This document shows, piece after piece, positions 7,720 through 11,129 of a stretch of 11,129 nucleotides of DNA. The stretch lies in contig JAKACR010000066.1 of the NCBI GenBank assembly GCA_021821225.1, positions 1-11,129 on the forward strand. Direction: 5' to 3'. The DNA is from Bacillota bacterium (GTDB lineage: Bacteria; Bacillota; Bacilli; Alicyclobacillales; SLC66). Within the stretch, counting starts at the first letter, position 1. Each line of letters opens with the position of its first letter. Position numbers and translations under genes: made by a program. Below the pieces are notes generated by a model. That model saw nothing but the letters and a program-made list of their open reading frames with translations. It ran no database searches and was not told where the DNA came from.

Positions 7720-8151
7720 TTGATTACGATACGCCAACCTGTGACCGTGAAAATCATCCTGACAGAAGAAACGAAACAGACCTGGCTGGCTGAACTGCGC
7801 CGGTTGGTCAACCAGACCATCGCCGAACTGGAGGAATTGGAGTTTCGCGGCAAGCAATGGCTTCGCGACGCGGAGAAGCAGGGTGAATCCTCCGTGGAGG
7901 CGACGGAGCAGCGCATCGAGATGGAACGCGGCCAGCGCATCGAGCGGCGCGAGCAATTGATTGCGCAACTGTCCCAGATTCAGCAGATGGATATCGATTC
8001 GGAAGTGCCAAACGGAACCGTGGAAACTTCAATTGATGTCGAAGTGGGCGATTCTTGGGAGAAAGTGGCCATGGGTAGCGAGATTGTGGTGAAAGACGGG
8101 ATCATCGTGGAGATTCGCCGCAATGGAGATCCGGTTTCCGCCCCGCTGTAA
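7720..8151 (+). CDS. ylqD: YlqD family protein of unknown function
   Basis: The 143-residue protein matches the YlqD family found between ylqC and rimM in Bacilli. Visible parts: an N-terminal TIRQPVTVKIILTEETKQ strand, a central strongly charged helix (about residues 22-85, rich in Glu, Arg, Gln) likely to form a coiled coil, and a C-terminal beta segment TSIDVEVGDSWEKVAMGSEIVVKDGIIVEIR (about 105-135), which closely follows the B. subtilis pattern VDVQVGDRW...IVIKDGIVVEIR. There is no signal peptide or membrane segment, so it is cytoplasmic. The start is a TTG at 7720 with GAGGAG at 7705-7710; no better-placed ATG fits the family N-terminus. The function is not known; its position among ribosome-assembly genes hints at translation, but that is context only. 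Confidence 0.88.
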   Translation: MITIRQPVTVKIILTEETKQTWLAELRRLVNQTIAELEELEFRGKQWLRDAEKQGESSVEATEQRIEMERGQRIERREQLIAQLSQIQQMDIDSEVPNGTVETSIDVEVGDSWEKVAMGSEIVVKDGIIVEIRRNGDPVSAPL

Positions 8152-8162
8152 GGGTGGGAGTT

Positions 8163-8210
8163 CTGTCCCCTTTTTGAACAGCCTCTCATTCCAGTTCAAA
8201 AAGAGGGCAG
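8163..8210 (+). repeat. 17-bp imperfect inverted repeat between ylqD and rimM
   Basis: The arm CTGTCCCCTTTTTGAAC (8163-8179) pairs with GTTCAAAAAGAGGGCAG (8194-8210): 15 Watson-Crick pairs, one G-U and one mismatch, around a 14-base loop. The five A-T pairs lie inside the stem, and only GATTTTG follows, so this is a poor intrinsic terminator in either direction. A transcript hairpin, or a remnant of a palindromic repeat, is more likely. It lies in a 104-base spacer with no ORF. Confidence 0.75.
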
Positions 8211-8255
8211 GATTTTGACGGAGCAGATACCTGGAACTGATGGGTGTTGGTCGAG

Positions 8256-8774
8256 ATGTCCCTATATACTGTGGGTATTATTGGAAGAACGCATGGCTTG
8301 CGCGGCGAGGTGCGAGTGGTCAGCAAGACGGATTTTCCCCACCTGCGGTTTGCGGCGGGTTCCCGTCTTTTGCTTGTGAACGGCGCGGACGACGAGGTGC
8401 TGAAAGAATTGACCGTGCGCGGCGCACGTCCGCACAAAGGCGTGTACATCGTTTCATTCGCGGGCGTTGATCAGGTCGAGCAAGGCGAACAATTGCGCGG
8501 ATTGCACCTCAGGATTCACGAGGCGCAACTCGCGCCGTTGCCGGAGGGGGAATACTTCTTTCACCAGCTCGTGGGGTGCGATGTCTTTACGGATGAGGGC
8601 GAACGGCTCGGAGTGCTGGCGGAAGTGCTGACTCCAGGCGCCAACGATGTGTACGTAATTCAGACTCCCGCTGGCAAGGAAGTGCTGCTGCCGGCCATCC
8701 GGGAGTGCATTTTGCGCGTCGATCCCGGGCGGCGCAGGGTGGACATTCACGTCATCCCGGGGTTGCTGGATTAA
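8256..8774 (+). CDS. rimM: Ribosome maturation factor RimM
   Basis: RimM assists late assembly of the 30S head and binds uS19. The 172-residue protein has the N-terminal RimM beta-barrel ([23 protein letters not shown], from residue 6) and the C-terminal PRC barrel beginning near [19 protein letters not shown], with the conserved [28 protein letters not shown] and VIPGLLD end. It closely follows the B. subtilis protein, including EGE(Y/F)(F/Y)FH and the [13 protein letters not shown] stretch. I take ATG at 8256 since [14 protein letters not shown] starts where the family does; the ribosome site is not strong, and GTG at 8244 would add four residues. trmD follows after 19 bases, the usual rimM-trmD pair. 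The identification is secure. Confidence 0.96.
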   Translation: MSLYTVGIIGRTHGLRGEVRVVSKTDFPHLRFAAGSRLLLVNGADDEVLKELTVRGARPHKGVYIVSFAGVDQVEQGEQLRGLHLRIHEAQLAPLPEGEYFFHQLVGCDVFTDEGERLGVLAEVLTPGANDVYVIQTPAGKEVLLPAIRECILRVDPGRRRVDIHVIPGLLD

Positions 8775-8793
8775 AAAGGTCGAGGTTGCACGG

Positions 8794-9555
8794 ATGCGCA
8801 TTGATATTCTGACTCTCTTCCCGGAGATGTTCGGCGCCGTGTTGCAAAACAGCTTGCTGGGACGGGCGCGAAAGACCGGCGCGCTGGATGTTGGCGTGAC
8901 CGACTTCCGGGAATACTCTACAGACCGGCACCGCACCGTGGACGACTATCCATTCGGCGGCGGGGCGGGAATGGTTCTGAAACCGGAGCCCATTTTCAGT
9001 GCCGTGGAAAGTGTGCAGGCCAAAAGCTCTGGTCAGGCAGGCTATTCGGCGCCGCGCATCATTCTCATGTCGCCGCAGGGGCGCCTGCTGTCGCACGATA
9101 TGGCGGTTGAACTGGCTTCGTGCGGTCATCTGATCGTCGTGTGCGGGCATTATGAGGGATTTGACGAGCGGATTCGCACCCACCTCGCAACCGATGAGAT
9201 ATCGATCGGCGACTATGTATTGACAGGCGGAGAACTGGCCGCCATGGTGCTCATCGATGCGGTGATCCGTTTTGTTCCGGGTGTGCTCGGCAATGGTGAA
9301 AGCCACCGTTTCGACTCATTTGCAGAAGGATTGCTGGAATACCCGCAGTATACGCGCCCGCGCGACTTTCGCGGACTGTGTGTGCCCGATGTCCTGCTGT
9401 CGGGCGATCACGGGAGGATAGCGGACTGGCGCAGACGGCAGTCGTTGCTCCGTACGGTGCGGCGTAGGCCGGACCTGCTGGCGCGGGCCTGTCTGACGGA
9501 CGAGGAGCGCCGGATATTGGATTCGTTGCGCGCCGAGGTCCGGGACGGCGAATAA
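8794..9555 (+). CDS. trmD: tRNA (guanine-N1-)-methyltransferase TrmD
   Basis: TrmD methylates G37 of tRNAs with a G at position 36, using S-adenosylmethionine, and prevents +1 frameshifting. The protein has 253 residues, the usual length. It shows [13 protein letters not shown] at the start, [20 protein letters not shown] (about 92), [10 protein letters not shown] (117-126) and [12 protein letters not shown] (138-149), which form the deep trefoil knot that binds the cofactor. The linker and C-terminal domain follow, with [18 protein letters not shown]; Asp174 in FDSF probably corresponds to the catalytic Asp of characterised TrmD proteins. No residue is missing. The ATG at 8794 is the family start. 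In most Bacillota rplS follows directly, but here no L19 gene is present in the next 1.5 kb, and I find no clear intrinsic terminator after the stop. Confidence 0.97.
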   Translation: MRIDILTLFPEMFGAVLQNSLLGRARKTGALDVGVTDFREYSTDRHRTVDDYPFGGGAGMVLKPEPIFSAVESVQAKSSGQAGYSAPRIILMSPQGRLLSHDMAVELASCGHLIVVCGHYEGFDERIRTHLATDEISIGDYVLTGGELAAMVLIDAVIRFVPGVLGNGESHRFDSFAEGLLEYPQYTRPRDFRGLCVPDVLLSGDHGRIADWRRRQSLLRTVRRRPDLLARACLTDEERRILDSLRAEVRDGE

Positions 9556-9565
9556 GACCTGGATA

Positions 9566-9622
9566 GAGTCCGCACGTCAATCGCGGCCCACTGTATCCCT
9601 TGCCGTTCCTGCCGGCGGACTC
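9566..9622 (+). repeat. 8-bp perfect inverted repeat after trmD
   Basis: GAGTCCGC (9566-9573) and GCGGACTC (9615-9622) are perfect complements around 41 bases. They start ten bases after the trmD stop codon. There is no U-run. It may be an mRNA 3' end structure, but the loop is long and chance cannot be excluded. The trmD-5S spacer (9556-9853) holds no credible ORF. Confidence 0.4.
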
Positions 9623-9680
9623 ACGCTACTGTATGCGCGATTCGCACCGTCTGTGAGCGACAAGGAAAAGTTGTGCCTTG

Positions 9681-9716
9681 GGGACATGGGATAAACACAA
9701 TTCCGGCAGGCGAATG
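9681..9716 (+). repeat. Dispersed spacer repeat, copy 3 (GGGACATG-N17-GCAGGCG)
   Basis: GGGACATGGGATAAA (9681-9695) leads to GCAGGCGAATGG (9706-9717). The spacing and both ends match the repeat behind smc (GGGACATGTGATAAA...GCAGGCGCAATGG) and the reversed right end of the palindrome before ylqD. The middle bases differ. The hairpin at 9716-9773 is joined directly to it, so copy 3 may be the longest version of the element. Confidence 0.65.
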
Positions 9717-9773
9717 GCAGTGAATATCGCGTTTGACGGAAGCCTCAAACGCTATTTCTGGGATCAGACTGCC
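9716..9773 (+). repeat. Nested palindrome upstream of 5S, first copy of the ~44-bp repeat
   Basis: GCGTTTGA (9729-9736) and TCAAACGC (9745-9752) form a perfect 8-bp stem with an 8-base loop; AATA/TATT and outer arms GGCAGT (9716-9721) and ACTGCC (9768-9773) extend it. Bases 9725-9768 recur on the opposite strand at 10013-10055 with 31 of 38 bases identical outside the loop. GCAGRCG occurs 19 bases before TATCG in both copies. Confidence 0.7.
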
Positions 9774-9815
9774 TGTGAAGGGGTCTTTAAGAACAGCAAC
9801 CTGCAAAAATCACCC

Positions 9816-9844
9816 TTGACATGAAGAGTTGACGGTGCTATATT
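9816..9844 (+). promoter_or_regulatory. Sigma-A promoter of the solitary 5S gene
   Basis: TTGACA (9816-9821), a 17-base spacer and TATATT (9839-9844) form a near-consensus promoter. The predicted start near 9851 falls only a few bases before the mature 5' end of the 5S rRNA. The gene therefore appears to be transcribed alone, rather than as the tail of a 16S-23S-5S operon. Confidence 0.88.
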
Positions 9845-9853
9845 AACTTCTGT

Positions 9854-9971
9854 GCTTGGTGACTATGGCGGAGGGGAAACACCCGTTTCCATCCCGAACA
9901 CGACGGTTAAGCCCTCCAGCGCTGATGGTACTTGGACCGCAGGGTCCTGGGAGAGTAAGTCGTTGCCAGGC
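9854..9971 (+). rRNA. rrf: 5S ribosomal RNA
   Basis: About 118 bases align with Bacillus 5S rRNA. GCTTGGTGAC at the 5' end pairs with GTTGCCAGGC at the 3' end (helix I, with G-U pairs). Diagnostic segments are ACACCCGTTTCCATCCCGAACACG (helix III and loops), GGTTAAGCCCTCC, GCGCTGATGGTACT and GGGAGAGTAAGTCGT. The 5S RNA is part of the central protuberance of the 50S subunit and binds uL5, uL18 and bL25-type proteins. No 16S or 23S sequence lies on either side: trmD is upstream and alaS downstream. It has its own promoter and a strong terminator. End points are set by pairing and may be off by one or two bases. The gene looks intact; whether it is the main 5S copy of the cell cannot be told here. 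Confidence 0.95.
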
Positions 9972-9973
9972 GA

Positions 9974-10020
9974 AGGTCGGGCTCCTATCGCAAGATGGGA
10001 GCCCGACCTATTTCTGATTT
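9974..10020 (+). terminator. Intrinsic terminator of the 5S gene
   Basis: Arms 9974-9989 and 9994-10009 pair over 16 bases with one G-U, closed by a GCAA tetraloop. ATTTCTGATTT follows as a broken T-run. It starts three bases after the 5S 3' end. The stem is the strongest terminator-like hairpin in the window; the interrupted T-run lowers certainty a little. Confidence 0.87.
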
Positions 10021-10074
10021 CAGGTATCGCGTTTGAGATGCAGTCAAATACGATACCTGTTGTTGCCCGTCTGC
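10013..10074 (-). repeat. Inverted second copy of the ~44-bp palindromic repeat, downstream of 5S
   Basis: CAGGTATCGCGTTTGA (10021-10036) and TCAAATACGATACCTG (10044-10059) are inverted repeats with 14 of 16 complementary. Read on the minus strand, 10055-10013 aligns with 9725-9768 upstream of the 5S gene, including TATCG, TTTGAC, CTCAAACGC and ATCAGA. GCAGACG at 10074-10068 keeps the same 19-base offset as GCAGGCG in the other copy. Its end overlaps the T-run of the 5S terminator. Confidence 0.7.
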
Positions 10075-10079
10075 AAAAA

Positions 10080-10191
10080 CTTGGTGCGTTGACTCTGTGT
10101 CGGGATTGCGGAGCCGCATCTGCGGGAGGCACCAAGCGAAATGAATTCGCGAGTGATGGGTACTGTCCATCTCCTCTGGAATCATCCAGAG
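10080..10191. other. Run of adjacent hairpins between 5S and alaS; no gene recognised
   Basis: Four structures lie side by side: CTTGGTGC (10080-10087) with GCACCAAG (10129-10136), enclosing an inner GCG-GAGC-CGC stem; GCGAA (10136-10140) with TTCGC (10146-10150); GATGG (10155-10159) with CCATC (10167-10171); and CTCTGGA (10174-10180) with TCCAGAG (10185-10191) around ATCA. All the named stems are perfect. No U-run, promoter or convincing ORF goes with them. This could be an unrecognised structured RNA on either strand, or repeat debris. An ORF from 9852 to 10220 crosses here but begins inside the 5S gene and is not real. Confidence 0.5.
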
Positions 10192-10266
10192 TCAGAGCGA
10201 ATCGCCTGCGACCGGGATAGTGAGCAATAATGCTAAGAAAGTAAAATAATTATAAGGATGTTGTAG

Positions 10267-10318
10267 CGGCGGCGGGATGAAGGCTCGCCGGGTCGAGCAG
10301 TCGCCGCACCTGCCGCCG
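10267..10318. repeat. GC-rich nested inverted repeat upstream of the alaS promoter
   Basis: CGGCGGCGGG (10267-10276) pairs with CCTGCCGCCG (10309-10318), with one G-U, around an inner stem GCTCG (10283-10287)/CGAGC (10294-10298). An AT-rich island (about 10221-10258), unusual for this window, precedes it. No gene is seen in 10192-10339. Confidence 0.5.
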
Positions 10319-10339
10319 AGACCGCCGTCGCGCCGTCTG

Positions 10340-10368
10340 TTGCGCGGCCGGTCGGAATTTGTTATACT
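10340..10368 (+). promoter_or_regulatory. Sigma-A promoter of alaS
   Basis: TTGCGC (10340-10345), 17 bases, and TATACT (10363-10368) give a plausible promoter with a strong -10 box. The start would be near 10375, just before the first T-box stem, so the whole leader would be transcribed. Confidence 0.75.
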
Positions 10369-10374
10369 CTTGCC

Positions 10375-10608
10375 AACGGCGTTGCAGGACAGGAGTACCA
10401 TTTAGGCCGTGGCGCAGAGAGCGCACCCCGCGATGTTCGCGGCTGGGAGGGTGCGCGCACGAAGGGAATGGGAAGCAGGTCCGAAGGCCGCGCGAGAGGA
10501 TCGCGCCGGGAGCTGCCCGTTAACGCGCATAAAAGTGATGCCGTGACGGCATAACAAGGGTGGTACCGCGTGAGCGTCTCACGTCCCTTTTGGGCGGGAG
10601 GCTTTTTT
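10375..10608 (+). promoter_or_regulatory. T-box riboswitch leader of alaS (alanine-type)
   Basis: The leader senses uncharged tRNA-Ala and lets transcription into alaS continue when charging is low. Stem I runs from GGAC (10387-10390) to GTCC (10479-10482), with AGTA on the 5' side and GGAA followed by GCA (10475-10477) on the 3' side; GCA is an alanine codon and the probable specifier. AGAGAG near 10417-10422 fits the distal part of stem I. A perfect hairpin ATGCCG-TGA-CGGCAT (10538-10552) fits stem III. The T-box core AGGGTGGTACCGCG is at 10557-10570. The antiterminator forms from AAGGG and CGTGA pairing with TCACG and CCCTT (10556-10589). The start position is inferred from the promoter. 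Confidence 0.93.
10576..10608 (+). terminator. Regulatory terminator of the alaS T-box
   Basis: GTCTCACGTCCC (10576-10587) pairs with GGGCGGGAGGC (10592-10602) with one bulge and one mismatch, followed by six T residues (10603-10608). Its 5' arm shares bases 10576-10587 with the antiterminator, so the two folds exclude each other, as expected for a T-box switch. Confidence 0.85.
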
Positions 10609-10631
10609 ATTGTATCGGGGAGGGTTCCGAT

Positions 10632-11129
10632 TTGAAGGGCTGTGAGATTCGCCAGAAGTACGTGGAGTTTTTCCGCGACAAGGGGCACGACATCGTTCCG
10701 AGCGCGAGCCTGGTGCCGCGGGAGGACGCGTCGCTTTTGTGGATCAACAGCGGCATGGCGCCGCTCAAAAAGTATTTTGACGGGCGCGTCGTTCCGACGA
10801 ATCCGCGCTTGGTGAACAGTCAGAAATGCATCCGCACGAACGATATCGAAAATGTGGGGAAGACGGCCCGGCATCATACCTTCTTTGAGATGCTGGGCAA
10901 CTTCTCGATCGGCGATTATTTCAAGCGTGAAGCGATTCACTGGGCGTGGGAATTTCTCACCGGGCATCTGCGCATGGAACCCGGCCGGCTGTCGGTCACC
11001 ATCCACCCGGAGGATGACGAGGCGCACCAGATCTGGCTGCGCGAGATCGGTGTGCCGGAAGCGCGCATCCTGCGACTGGAGGAAAATTTCTGGGATATCG
11101 GCGAAGGGCCGTGCGGACCGAATTCAGAG
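10632..11129 (+). CDS. alaS: Alanyl-tRNA synthetase, N-terminal part (3' end outside window)
   Basis: AlaRS attaches alanine to tRNA-Ala in the cytoplasm. The 166 codons present cover the front of the class II catalytic domain: the start [18 protein letters not shown], motif 1 region [26 protein letters not shown], the strongly conserved [33 protein letters not shown] (motif 2 region with the ARHHTFFEM core), [11 protein letters not shown], and [14 protein letters not shown] at the edge. It is close to the B. subtilis protein throughout. The start is a TTG at 10632; GGGGAGGG at 10617-10624 lies 7 bases upstream, and no ATG or GTG fits in frame. The editing and C-Ala domains would lie beyond the window. 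Expression is controlled by the T-box just upstream. Confidence 0.96.
   Translation, partial: MKGCEIRQKYVEFFRDKGHDIVPSASLVPREDASLLWINSGMAPLKKYFDGRVVPTNPRLVNSQKCIRTNDIENVGKTARHHTFFEMLGNFSIGDYFKREAIHWAWEFLTGHLRMEPGRLSVTIHPEDDEAHQIWLREIGVPEARILRLEENFWDIGEGPCGPNSE

Noticed and set aside
7499..7793. Small + strand frames in the khpA-ylqD spacer (74 and 80 codons)
   Set aside because: They run through the palindromic repeat and into ylqD in other frames, with no family similarity or good ribosome site.
8163..8216. Intrinsic terminator after ylqD
   Set aside because: The stem is good but the following sequence is GATTTTG, too short and interrupted; rimM and trmD would then lack a visible promoter.
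9852..10220. 122-codon + strand frame over the 5S gene and hairpins
   Set aside because: It begins at the 5S 5' end and runs through the rRNA, its terminator and palindromes, so it is not a gene.
1..11129. CRISPR array, defence island, prophage or other novel protein system
   Set aside because: All substantial coding frames are accounted for by housekeeping genes; no regularly spaced repeats, integrase, transposase or toxin-like gene is visible.

Overview
This window is a chromosomal housekeeping segment from a GC-rich member of the Bacillota. The gene order rnc-smc-ftsY-ylxM-ffh-rpsP-khpA(ylqC)-ylqD-rimM-trmD is the classic Bacillus-type block. YlxM, YlqD and a T-box in front of alaS all point to the class Bacilli and its relatives. 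The high GC by eye, the frequent GTG and TTG starts and the protein sequences suggest an Alicyclobacillaceae-like organism, but that placement is an inference. All recognised genes lie on the + strand.

Layout. Positions 2-211 hold the 3' end of RNase III, which overlaps smc (202-3771) by 10 bases. ftsY (3850-4767) follows. A near-consensus sigma-A promoter directly after the ftsY stop drives ylxM (4866-5195) and ffh (5268-6698), so the two SRP GTPases and the helix-turn-helix partner sit together. Next come rpsP (6786-7061), khpA (7275-7502), ylqD (7720-8151), rimM (8256-8774) and trmD (8794-9555), which serve ribosome assembly and tRNA modification. Usually rplS follows trmD. Here the order changes to a solitary 5S rRNA gene (about 9854-9971) with its own promoter and terminator. 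After that comes a long leader region with a promoter, an alanine-type T-box and the first 166 codons of alaS (10632-11129, cut by the window end).

How the genes work together. smc serves chromosome organisation. ftsY, ylxM and ffh serve co-translational membrane targeting. rpsP, rimM, khpA and the 5S gene serve ribosome building. trmD and alaS serve tRNA maturation and charging, and alaS is controlled by uncharged tRNA-Ala.

The coding part is ordinary. The unexplained signal is in the spacers. Three of them (smc-ftsY, khpA-ylqD, trmD-5S) share a short dispersed element, GGGACATG-N16/17-GCAGGCG, with an 18-base perfect match between two copies. An approximately 44-bp imperfect palindrome appears in opposite orientations on the two sides of the 5S cassette. 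Other spacers hold different large inverted repeats, and about 320 bases between the 5S terminator and the alaS promoter are packed with hairpins and hold no recognisable gene. I see no defence system, mobile-element protein, CRISPR or novel enzyme in this window.
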